A DNA stretch of 64,000 nt, taken from the NCBI GenBank assembly GCA_007449985.2, contig VIIQ02000028.1:62001-126000 (forward strand), read 5' to 3'. The notes beneath the pieces were generated by a model that searched no databases, had not been told where the DNA came from, and saw only the letters and a program-made list of their open reading frames with translations. Positions within the stretch are counted from its first letter, which is position 1. Each line of letters opens with the position of its first letter. The position numbers and the translations under genes were made by a program. This document shows, piece by piece, positions 44,201 through 56,200 of the stretch. The DNA is from Desmodesmus armatus. Its lineage: Eukaryota > Chlorophyta > Chlorophyceae > Sphaeropleales > Scenedesmaceae.

Positions 44201-47200
44201 AGTACGCTCACTGCCTAACTTGAACTATCCGCGATGCTGCTTTGCTGCGTTCAGGGCACCAATGCCCACGTAATCCTGGAGGCACCACTCGCTACCAGCA
44301 GCAGCCTGGCCACCAGCAGCTCCCCAGCATCAGCACAGCCGCCATCGTGGCACAGGACCCGCTTGTGGCCGCTGCCACCTGCCAACCAGCTGATCAGCAG
44401 CTTCTGCCTCCACCAGGACACAACTGCCTTTGAGGTTGACCTCAGCAGCAGCAGGCTGACATTCCTCTGGGACCACCAGGTTGCAGGCAGGGTGGTGTTC
44501 CCTGGTGCTGGCTACGTAGAGCTGGCAGCAGCAGCAGCAACCTCGCTGCTGCTACGCAGCGGAGCCAGCCAGGGGGCAGCCTTAGCACTGGCAGGCGTCA
44601 CCATCCCTGCGCCGCTGGTGCTGCCAGCTGACTTGGCAGCTCAGCAGCAGCTGCCCCGCCTAATGTGCACATTCAGCGCCAGGACTGGGCAGTTCCAGGT
44701 CAGCTCAGTCAGCGGCGCTCTAAGCTTCCAAGAGCAGCTGCACATGGTGTGCACAGCTGCAGCAGTGACGGGTGTCAGTGTCAGCAGCCCATCAGGGCTG
44801 CAGTCTGTGCTAGCAGGCCCTGCTGCAGCGATCCTACGCAGCAGTGTCAAGCCAGCAGTGTCACTGGCAGTGAGCAGTGCAGCAGCTGGGGTGCAGCCAC
44901 ACATGCTCGCTGGCCTTGCCCCAGCACAGCCCACTGCTGATGGCAGCTTGATGCACCCAGCTGTGCTGGACAGCTGCCTGCAGTTGGGCGCTGTGCCGGC
45001 TTCAGCCAATGGTGCAGTAGTCCTCAGGGTGCCTGCAGCCATTCAGCTTGTGCTGCTGCCCAAGGCAGGAAGCAGCAGCCCTGCACAGCAGTGGGCCAGT
45101 GTCGGCCCTGCTGCTACTGCTGCACCCGCCTCAGGGCCAGGTGCAGTCTGCCTTGACTACAGCATCGCAGACACAGCTGGCCTGGTCAGCTGCCAGGTTG
45201 CAGGCCTGACTGCTCGTCAGATCACAGCCCAGGCTTTGGCTGCAGCTGCTGCCGCAGCAGCAAAACCACAGACTGCTGCAGTGCAGCCAGCTGCAGACAA
45301 ACCAGCAGCGGTTACAGCAAGCAAGGCTGACGAGGCAGATATGCTGTTTGACACATTGTGGCTAGCCGACAGCCCTCTGGAGAATGCAGCAGCACATGAC
45401 AGGGCAGCACAGTTCACACTCACACCTGCAGATGCCTCAACAGCGGCAGCCATCAGCACAGCCGCTGCAGCTCTGGCTGTCTTGCAGGCAGCAGCTGCTT
45501 CAGAGGTGCCAGCTGTCTCTCTGACGCTCCCCAGTGCTGCAGCAGAGAGCACAGGACCGCTTGGCAGCTCTAGCCAGCCAGCTGCTGCGCAGCTCTTTGG
45601 CCTTGCTAAGTCTGCGGCATTGGAGGTGCCAGGCACTCACTTCTCCAGCAGCATCAAGGCAGCAGCCAGCCAGGACCCTACAGCACTGGCAGTGGGTGAT
45701 TCACCAGGCGCTGGCAGTGTGTGGGGCAGGGTTGAGGATGCCACAGTGCAGCATGTGCCTCGCTTGGTACCGGCAGCAGTGGGCAGCCAGTTGCCGCCCA
45801 TGCAGCTTGTTCCCTCCCCGCGCGGCTCGTTTGGCTCGCTGGTGCCTGCCCCTGTGGCGCTGGACCAGCTGCCTGCGGGACAGCTGGGCGTCAAGGTGGC
45901 AGCAGTGGGCATCAACTTCAGGGACGTGCTCAACGTGCTGGGCATGTACCCGGGAGACCCGGGAGCACCAGGCAGCGACGTGGCAGGAGTGGTGGTGGCC
46001 AGCAACAGCCTCAACGGCCAGGGCAGCTTGAGGCCAGGCCAGGCCGTGTTTGGCCTGACAGTGGGTGCACTGGGTACTGCCGTGGCATGCTCAGCTGAGA
46101 CAGTGGTGGCCATGCCTCCCTGCCTGAGCTTTGAGGCGGCTTCCAGCATGCCCACGTGTTCATCACAGCGCAGATGGCCATGGGAGCGGTGACAGGCCTG
46201 CGCCCTGGCGAGCGCGTGCTGGTGCATGCTGCTGCTGGTGGTGTGGGACTGGCAGCGCTGCAGGTGGTGTCAGCAGTGGGTGCCACCGCAGTTGCGACAG
46301 CAGGCAGCCCGTCCAAGCGCTCCCTGCTGCGCTCCCTGGGTGTGGGCGCCGTGGTGGGGTCCCGTGACAGCGTGTTTGTGGGCCCTGTATCATGCCTGGG
46401 TGGTGTGGACGTGGTGCTCAATTCCCTGACCTCCCCAGGCATGGTGGGCGGCAGCCTGGCTGTGCTGAAGCAGGGCGGCCGCTTTGTGGAGATTGGCAAG
46501 AGGGACATCTGGGCGCCCACAACGGTGGCAGCAGAGCGGGCGGACGTGAGCTTCAGCCTGCTTGCTGTTGACTTCCTGCCTGGCTCTGTGGTGCAGTCAG
46601 CGCTGCAACGCGTGGCAGCAGGCGTGGCGGCTGGGCGTCTGGCGCCGCTGCCGACCGTGAACTACAGCCTGTCTGCTGCTGCCGCCGCCCTGCGCCAGAT
46701 GAGCCAGGCCCGCCATGTGGGCAAGGTGGTTGTGAGCAACAGCCTAGCCAGCCAGCCTGTGCACGGCCTTGGGCGTGTGCTGGTGACTGGTGGTCTTGGT
46801 GCTCTGGGCAGCCTTGTGGCCCAGTGGCTGTGCGGGTATGGGGTGCAGCAGCTGCACCTGCTGGGGCGTGTGGGCAAGCTGCGCACTGGCGCTGTGCTGC
46901 AGCAGCTGCTAGGCAGCAGTGGCAGCAGCAGCAGCCAGGTGATCATCAGCCAGTGTGATGCAGGCAGCAGCGAGGACCTTGCAGCAGTTCTGAGCAGCAG
47001 CAAGCAGCTGCTGCCAGTGGAGCTGATCATCCATGCAGGCGGCGTGCTGGCAGATGCCACGCTGCAGCAACAGCAGCTGCGTGGTGTGCAGCAGGTGGTT
47101 GGTGCCAAGCTGTCCCCTGTTGGCACCCTGCTGCGCGCGTGTGGTCAGCAGCCTGTGCTCAGTGTGGTGCTGTTCAGCAGCGTTGCCAGCCTGCTGGGGT

Positions 47201-50200
47201 CACCTGGGCAGTCCAACTACGCAGCAGCCAACGCCGGGCTTGATGCTGCAGCACGCACTGCACAGGGTGTGGTGTGCCTGCAGTGTCGCTGCAGTGGGGT
47301 GCCTGGGCGGGTGGCGGCATGGCGGCTGGTGATGCCCAGACCGCTGCACGTGTTGAGCGCATGGGCATGAGCCTGATCAGCCCCGCAGCAGGACTGGCAG
47401 CCTTGGAGGGAGTGCTGGGCCAGCAGGGCATCAGCGCTTCTGGGCTGTCATCTGGTAGGGCAGTGACGTCGGCTGTGCCATTCCTGTGGCCTCAGTTCCT
47501 GCAGCGTCAGCAGCAGCGTGGGGCTGATGTCAGCATGTTTGAGGAGTTCAGCTCAGTGGGCAGCACTGCCGCTGCTATCCTGGACGGGGCAGCAGCTGCA
47601 CACACATCAGGTCTGTCAGCTGCTGCCATCAAGGAAGTGGTGGTCAGTGCTGTCCAGGAGGTGCTCGGTGCTCCTGTGCATGAGGACGAGGGCTTGATGG
47701 CTGCTGGTCTGGACTCTCTTGGCAGCGTGGAGCTGCGCAACACCCTCGAATCGAGGCTTGGCCTGCGGTTACCGCCAACTCTGGTAAGTTGCCGAAACCA
47801 TGCAAGCAAGCTGCACGCGCGTTCGTTATCAAGCGCGGCATGACCATTGCGGCAGGGCGCCCCAAAACACTGCGATGCCTATTTGCAAAGCCTCGCTCAG
47901 CTTCGCTTATCGTGCGTGCATAATGTTGCCACTGCCGCTTGACCAACATGTTCGCTTGACAAACACGTTCCGGTCGTCCTTTTCTGCTCGCGCAGGTTTT
48001 CGACTTCCCTTCAGTCGCAGCTCTCACCACCTACATCGGCAGCAAGATGCCAGCTGCTGCCCCACGCACAGCATCACAGGCTCTTCCAGCCTCAGCCCCT
48101 GCAGCCCCTATGAAGCTGCTCACCAGCCCAGCGCCCCCCAAGCATGCGGTCAGCAGCATTGCCGTCACTGGCATGTCATTCCGCCTGCCTGGCGCAGCGC
48201 ACAGCAGCCTGTCCCTGCAGGCGCTGGACACCATCACACGCATCCCCTACAACAGATGGGACGCTGTGTATGCCTCTCAGCAGGTTGGAGAGCTGCAGGC
48301 CAGCTATGGCAGCTTTGTCTTGGGTGCAGCGTCATTCGATGCAGCGTCCTTTGGCCTGCCTGAGGCTGAGGCCCTGCTGATGGACCCCCAGCAGCGGCTG
48401 CTCATGCAAGCTTCTTGGGAGTCCCTTGGGCCTGCTGTGTCAGCAGCCAGCGGTGCTGCAGCCTCTGGTGCTGCTGCGTACAGGGCAGCATGTGGTGTGT
48501 TTGTGGGTGTGTCATCCAGGGACTACTTCACACTTGGCAAGGAGTACTCCCAGGTACGCACAAGCCTTGACAGCATGCACGTCTCCTGCATCCTTTTCTA
48601 GCAGCAATTCTTCATCTGCATTTTCAGGCGCACTCTGCAGGAGCTTGGTACAGTCATGGTGGCCTGCTTGCATAGAGGGTTCAAGGGCGTTTGTCTGCAG
48701 CTGTCTTTCCCTGTACTACAGGTAGTGTGTCTTTTCCCTGTAGTATATCTATGTGAAACTCTCTACACCCCCTGTCACTGAGCATTGGTGACTGCCTGCT
48801 TCTGTTGTGCCCTTCAGGTCCTTACCGCCTACAGCGCCACAGCTACCACGCTATCAGTTGTGTCAGGCCGACTCAGCTACACCTTTGGCCTTTCCGGCCC
48901 TGCTGTCAGCATCGACACAGCTTGCAGCAGCTCCCTTGTCGCCACACATGCAGCAGTCAACGCCCTGAGGCTGCAGCAGTGTGCTTCAGCCATGACTGCT
49001 GGCGTCAACTTGACCCTGTCGCCTGACACCCCAGCCATGTTCAGCAGGGCAGGCATGCTGTCCCCCGAGGGCCGCTGCAAGACGCTTGACGCAGGAGCAG
49101 ATGGCTACGTCAGGGCAGAGGCAGTCGGGGTGATGATGCTGGAAGCTGCTAGCAGCAGCGCTGCCGTATCCAGCGGCCAGCGGCAGATGCTGGGCCTGCT
49201 TGCTGGCTCGGCGGTTAACCAGGACGGCCGCAGCAGCAGCCTGACCGCCCCCAACGGCCCAGCACAGCAGGAGGTGCTCAGGGCAGCACTGGCAGATGGA
49301 GGCCTCACCCCAGCTGAACTGACTGGGCTCTCCATGCATGGCACAGGGACACCACTAGGTAAGCAAGCCAGCTAATCTCAACACTGACTGTATAAGGCTG
49401 AGGTGGAGGTTGCAGCCTTAGTCTTGCATGTGTATCGCGCTATCCACTGTGCATGTCGGAATGTGCTACCCCCAATTCGGAACATCATGTACATCAAGAT
49501 GTGAAGCTTTTACGGTGCTGGCAGTTGCTGAGCAAGCACTCAATTTGATTCAAGCCTGCAGTCAAGAAGTGCCACCCGTGTGATATGTCGATACCCAATT
49601 CAACCTCACATGCAGCTTGTTGACCATCTGCTGCTCTGCAGGTGACCCCATTGAGTTTGGTGCAGCAGCAGAGGTCTTTGGCAGCTACAGCACTGGCAGC
49701 AGCCCCTCCCCTCCCCTTGTGATGCTGTCCAGCAAGTCCTGGTACGGCCACTCAGAGCCTGGCGCTGGGGTGGTGGGCCTCATCCACAGTGCCACAGCAA
49801 TGCAGCAGTCCGCTGTCCTGCCCATCAGCCATCTCAGAACCCTCAACCCTATGGTTGGCAGCATTCTGGAGGCAGCTGGGTACCAGCCACAGTCTGCAGC
49901 TAGCAGCAGCAGCAGCAGCCGTGGGTGGGTCCTGCCACGCAGCGGGGCAGGTTGGGCGGGGGCACAGGTGATTGGCACCAGCGCCTTTGCTTACCAGGGG
50001 ACTAATGCTCACGTACTGCTGTCCAGCACAGCAAGCAGCAGCAGTACAATCACCGCTCAGCAAGCACCCATGATTGGGTCTCTTGGGTCTGGTGCTGCCA
50101 TCCCTTGGCAGCAGCAGAGGCTCTGGCTGATGCCTCAGCTGTCTCTGCTGGCACAGAGGGCCTACTGCAGCCAACAGGGCAGCAGTAAGGTCATGTTTGA

Positions 50201-53200
50201 GGCAGCACTCAGCCACCCATCCCTCAGCATGCTCTGGGACCACCAGGTTGCAGGACAGGTGCTGCTGCCAGGTGCCGCAATGCTAGAAGCTGCTGCTGCA
50301 TCTGCAGTAGCAGCAGCCTCCCCTGCGTTCAGCGCAGTCGGGCAGACGTCTGGCCTGCTGCTTAGCGGCATTGCCATCCATGCTGCCTGCGTGCTGCCAG
50401 GGGCTGTGCAGTCAGCGGGTGTGGCCACGGTGCTGCAATGTGAGCTTGACAGCTCGGTTGGCACACTGTGGCTCTCCTCAGTCGGCAGTACAGGAGGCAG
50501 CAGCAAGCTGCTTCACCTGTCAGGGTCCTTTGGTGCAAGTGCTCTGCAGTCAGAGCCTCAGATGGGAGCTGCGCAGTGCTCTGCTTTCCTGCAGCAGCTG
50601 ATTGCTGCCGCTGCGGGAAGAAGGGCAGCAGCTTTGCAGCACCAGTCTGCACCAGTCCTGCGAGCAGCAGGCTGTGTGCATGGTGCGCATCGCACCTCAG
50701 CACCAGCAGGAGCGTTCCTGCTGAACCCTGCAGTGCTGGACAATGCCTTCCAGCTGGGGGCTGCAGCTGCTGCTGCTACATCTGGTGGGGCATGCCATGG
50801 CAGCAGCAAGCTGTTGGTACCAGCAGCTGTGCAGGCCCTGCTGCTGCTGCCCGGTGCTTTGCCAATGTCGGAGGCACCAGCAGCTGACAGCTTTGGTGCA
50901 AGTGCAGGTGTGGCCATGCACCAATCTGGCACCAGCAGCAGCACAGACGTGCAGCTGCTCAGCGCAACAGCAGGCATGCCAGTGTGCTGGGTGAGCGAGC
51001 TGCTGGCAAAGCAGCTACCCACGGCATCAGCACCAGCAGCAGAGGCACCGGCAGCAGCTTCAGCAGCTGAGGAGATGCTGTACCAAGTAGCACAGCTTGT
51101 GTCTGTACCACAGCAGGCACTCGCAGACCGCCTGCTCACCGCCTCACAAGGTGCAGGCGTCCTGCACCACATGCTTGGTGGTCGCTCTGCTGCGCAAGCA
51201 CTGGCGTCAGCCATCAGCATTGTGCAAAGCAGCTTGGGCAGTGCCGGTGCAGATGGCGGCAGCATCTCCATGCAGCTGCAGGCCCTGCTGTCACCTGCTG
51301 CAGGAAATCCTGCAGCATGCACTGGTCCTGCCGGCCGTGCTGAGGCATTGTCAGGGCCACTGCTGCATGGGATGCTCAAGTCGCTGTCTCAAGAGGCGGG
51401 CAGCTGGGGTGTGAGCTGTGCTGATGCCCTGACAGCATCCACAGGCGACCTTATGGGCTTTGCAGCCGAGCCAGGTCAGCACGGCATGCAGCCAGGACAC
51501 ACATACGGCTGTAGCTTCGACGCCAGCATGCAGAGGGATGCAGTGCTGTTGAGGACACCATTTGCAGAAGCAGTTGGTCCCATGCAGCTTGTTCCCTCCC
51601 CGCGCGGCTCCTTTGGCTCGCTGGTGCCTGCTCCTGTGGCGCTGGACCAGCTGCCTGCGGGACAGCTGGGCGTCAAGGTGGCAGCAGTGGGCATCAACTT
51701 CAGGGACGTGCTCAACGTGCTGGGCATGTACCCGGGAGACCCGGGAGCACCAGGCAGCGACGTGGCAGGAGTGGTGGTAGCAAACGGCAGCAGTCAGGGC
51801 AGCTTGAGGCCAGGCCAGGCCGTGTTTGGCCTGACAGTGGGTGCACTGGGTACTGCTGTGGCCTGCTCAGCTGAGACCGTGGTGGCCATGCCTCCCTGCC
51901 TGAGCTTTGAGGCGGCTTCCAGCATGCCCACGGTGTTCATCACAGCACAGATGGCATGGCAGCGGTGACAGGCCTGCGCCCTGGCGAGCGCGTGCTGGTG
52001 CATGCTGCTGCTGGTGGTGTGGGGCTGGCAGCGCTGCAGGTGGTGTCAGCAGTGGGTGCAACTGCAGTGGCGACAGCAGGCAGCCCGTCCAAGCGCTCCC
52101 TGCTGCGCTCCCTGGGTGTGGGCGCCGTGGTGGGGTCCCGTGACAGCGTGTTTGTGGGCCCTGTGTCCTGCCTGGGTGGTGTGGACGTGGTGCTCAACTC
52201 CCTGACCTCCCCAGGCATGGTGGGCGGCAGCCTGGCTGTGCTGAAGCAGGGCGGCCGCTTTGTGGAGATTGGCAAAAGGGACATCTGGGCGCCTGCAGCG
52301 GTGGCAGCAGAGCGTGCAGATGTGAGCTTCAGCCTGCTTGCCGTGGACTTCCTGCCTGGCTCTGTGGTGCAGTTAGCGCTGCAGCGCGTGGCAGCAGGCG
52401 TGGCGACTGGGCGTCTGGCGCCGCTGCCGACCGTGAACTACAGCCTGTCTGCTGCTGCCGCCGCCCTGCGCCAGATGAGCCAGGCCCGCCATGTGGGCAA
52501 GGTGGTTGTGAGCAACAAGCTAGCCAGCCAGCCTGTGCACGGCCTTGGGCGTGTGCTGGTGACTGGTGGTCTTGGTGCTCTGGGCAGCCTTGTGGCTCAG
52601 TGGCTGTGCGGGCATGGGGTGCAGCAGCTGCACCTGCTGGGGCGTGTGGGCAAGCTGCGCACTGGTGCTGTGCTGCAGCAGCTGCTAGGCAGCAGTGGCA
52701 GCAGCAGCAGCCAGGTGATCATCAGCCAGTGTGATGCAGGCAGCAGCGAGGACCTTGCAGTAGTCCTAAGCAGCAGCAGGCAGCTGCTGCCGGTGGAGCT
52801 GATCATCCATGCAGGCGGCGTGCTGGCAGATGCCACGCTGCAGCAACAGCAGCTGCGTGGTGTGCAGCAGGTGGTTGGTGCCAAGCTGTCCCCTGTTGGC
52901 GCCCTGCTGCGCGCGTGTGGTCAGCAGCCTGTGCGCAGTGTGGTGCTGTTCAGCAGTGTTGCCAGCCTGCTGGGGTCGCCTGGGCAGTCCAACTACGCAG
53001 CAGCCAATGCCGGTCTTGATGCTGCAGCACGCACTGCACAGGTGTGCGGTGTGCCTGCAGTGTCGCTGCAGTGGGGTGCGTGGTCAGGTGGCGGCATGGC
53101 GGCTGGTGATGCCCAGACCGCTGCGCGTGTTGAGCGCATGGGCATGAGCCTGATCAGCCCCGCAGCAGGACTGGCAGCGCTGGAGGGAGTGCTGGCTACT

Positions 53201-56200
53201 ACGGGTGCAGCGGCAGCCGCAGGCACCAGCCCTGTGGTTGCAGCAGTGCCCTTCAAGTGGCCAAGGATGATTCAGCGACTGGGACAGTCTGTGCCTGGCT
53301 TCTTCTCGGAGTATGCAGATGCAGCTGTTGCCACAGCAGCGGCAGGTGGCAAGCGCAGCAGCATGCAGAAGAAGCAGAAGACAACCAAGAAGGTGTCAGC
53401 ACAGCCCCAGCAGCTGTTGGAAAAGGTCCAAAGCAGCATCACATCCATCCTGGGCCATGAGGTAAGGCCTTTGACTGTTTGACATCGTGAATATGCAACA
53501 CGCTAGCATGGGTGCGCTCTGTACACTGCACAACGTGCCAGGCCGAGACATGTCTTGTGTCTGTGTTGTGCATGGGGTCAGGTGCTGACAGTGACATGCA
53601 TGCAAATAAAGTGTTTGAATCTGGTGTCCCACTTTCCACAGGTGTCTCCTGATGAGCCCCTGATGGCTGCTGGTCTTGACTCCCTTGGCTCTGTTGAGCT
53701 GCGCAACACACTGGAGGCCAGCCTGGCACTGCCCCTGCCACCAACACTCGTCATGGACTACCCCACAGCAGCAGCCATCGCAGCATACGCAGCCGCAAAG
53801 CTGCCGGCAGGTGTTGAGAGTGAGGGTTTGAGTGATGAGGGTGTGATGAGTGAGGAAGAGTTTGGCGCCGCCAGTTATTGGGAGGCATCACCTGGGCCTG
53901 CCATCGCCGCCGGTGACAGCTCTCTCCCAGTGTTGGCAGTCACGGCCATCAGCACAAGGTGGGTGCGGGGGCAAGCAAGCAGGCAAGCTCTTGGGTATTC
54001 CAGCTATTGGTTGATTGGCGGGATAAGAACTTGGCATGTGATATATATGCAGCATTGTAGCAGTTGTCTCTTTTATGTACTGCAATGTCAAGCACATTGC
54101 AGTTTTCTGGCTGGTGAAATTTTACCTACATCATGCATCAGACCATTGTAGCCTGGTACATGGGCAGAGTGATGAAGCTCTGCTGCTGCATCAGCCTGCG
54201 ATGGCCTGGTGCATCTTGTAGGTCAATTCTACCTCCAGAAGAAGCCAACCCACTGTTATCACTGCGCCTGCTGCACCTCACAGCTGACATCCATGAGCCG
54301 GATGCTTCAAATTTGAACTGTCTTATGACTAGAACACAGCCAGACAAGGCATAACTGAAATGACAAGTAGAAAGCAACATCCTACAAGGGCCGTCGTGGT
54401 CGGTCACTCACTTTCCACTTCTAGGCACAACTCAATCATACAGTTCACGTTGCTGTTGCTGCAGGTTGGGTCGTGACATCTGGGCGCAGTCCTTCCAGCA
54501 GGGTGACGGCACCACAGCCATCCCACTGGAACGCTGGGACGTGTCAGGCGGCTGGGCAGCAGCCCTGCATGGCGCTGCCGAGGCTGGCAGCACCTCTGCA
54601 TCACAGCCTGTGCAGTTTGGTGTGTTCTTGCCTGCTGGCACCGCTGCTGCCTTCGATGCCGCGGCCTTTGGGCTGTCTGCAACTGAGGCAGTGCTTGTTG
54701 ACCCACAGCAGCGGCTGCTGCTGGAGGCATTCGCGGAAGCGTTCAGCGGCAGCAGCAGCAGCATGACTCCACGCACAGATACAGGAGCTATGGGTGCAGC
54801 TTCAGCCGTATCCTGTGGTGTGTTTGTGGGCATTTCCAGCATGGACTATCAGAAGCTTGCATCGCGGTATGTGCCTGGAGTGACAGCATACAGCGCCACA
54901 GGTGTCAGCTTGTCGGTTGCACCGGGGCGGCTGAGCTACAGCTTCGGCCTCAAGGGGCCAGCACTGGCCATTGACACGGCATGCTCTTCCTCTCTAGTGG
55001 CTGCCAATGCGGCTAGCATGAACCTTAGGTCAGGAGGCATCAGCCGTGCAGCTGCAGCAGGTGCAAACCTTACCCTGTCGCCCGACACACCAGCAATGTT
55101 CAGCAGGGCGGGGATGCTGTCCCCCGAGGGCCGCTGCAAGACGCTCGACGCAGCAGCAGACGGCTACGTCAGGGCAGAGGCAGTCGGGGTAATGATACTG
55201 CAGGCATTTGCTGCTGGTGCAGCCAATGGTGCAGCAGCCAGCAGCTTGGCAGTCTTGGTGGCATCAGCAGTGAACCAGGACGGGCGCAGCAGCAGCTTGA
55301 CAGCACCCAATGGCCCAGCACAGCAGGAGGTGCTCAGGGCAGCACTGGCAGATGGAGGCCTCACCCCACATAGTGTTCTTGGCCTGTCGATGCACGGCAC
55401 AGGCACACCTCTTGGTGAGTCGTGCCCTTGTCATGCCTGGCTGCGCAGCATCAAGACTGAGTGTGAGACTCCACAGATTGTTGCAAGCAGTGAAGGCATA
55501 CAAGGCTCTCCTGATTGTTGGCTTGCCAAGTGGGTTGCAACTTGCGCACCTATCACACTTCAGCCGCGATACAGGCTCACAACATCCTGCGTTTGCAAAG
55601 TCAGGCCTCTCACACGCATGGTGTGCCTTTGCTGCCTTGCCCGACTTTGAATATTCTGCAGGGGACCCTGTTGAGTTTGGAGCTGCTGCAGAGGTCCTCC
55701 TGCTGCCCCCAGGTCAGCACGGCCCCCATCGGCCCACAGCCTTGACATCCAGCAAGTCCTGGCTGGGCCATGCAGAGCCAGCAGCAGGCATGGTGGGCCT
55801 GCTGCATGCCTCCAACACCCTGCAGCAGTACCTGCTGCCTCCTATCGCGCACCTGACGGTTGTCAACCCCTACATTGCACACATGCTGGAGATGGACAGC
55901 TCCAGAAGCGGCAGCTGGGCTATGCCTAGGCAGGCCATGGGGCTGCCGAGCTCTGCAGCAGCTGCACATTTGGCGGGGTCAGAACAGCGTGCTTTGGAGT
56001 GCATTGGCACTTCTGCTTTTGCTTTCCAGGTGCGCAGGAGATGCTTGGGGTATGTTGGCGGAGGCAGGCGATAACTGATGTACAGAGCACATGGTATGCA
56101 TGTGGTTTTTGGAAATGAAAGGCTTGAGCTTGATCATTACGGACGACCACGTAGCTTGCATCCCTGCTTGGTACCTGTATCGTCGCCTTCCTGATGTGTA

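Larger units (their letters stand above)
41296..48045 (+). other. PKS module 3: KS-DH-ER-KR-ACP
   Basis: Exons 40670-41442 (end), 41706-42225, 42377-42669, 43712-44078, 44255-47783 and 47996-48553 (start). [26 protein letters not shown] split by a 1,042-bp intron, [29 protein letters not shown] and [83 protein letters not shown] / [22 protein letters not shown], Ser at 47715-47717. Five one-base gaps (near 41968, 42568, 43832, 46155, 47268) interrupt KS, ER and KR. At 46155, CCCACGTGTTC lacks a G found in modules 4 and 5. The ER-KR DNA is nearly identical to modules 4 and 5. Confidence 0.85.
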
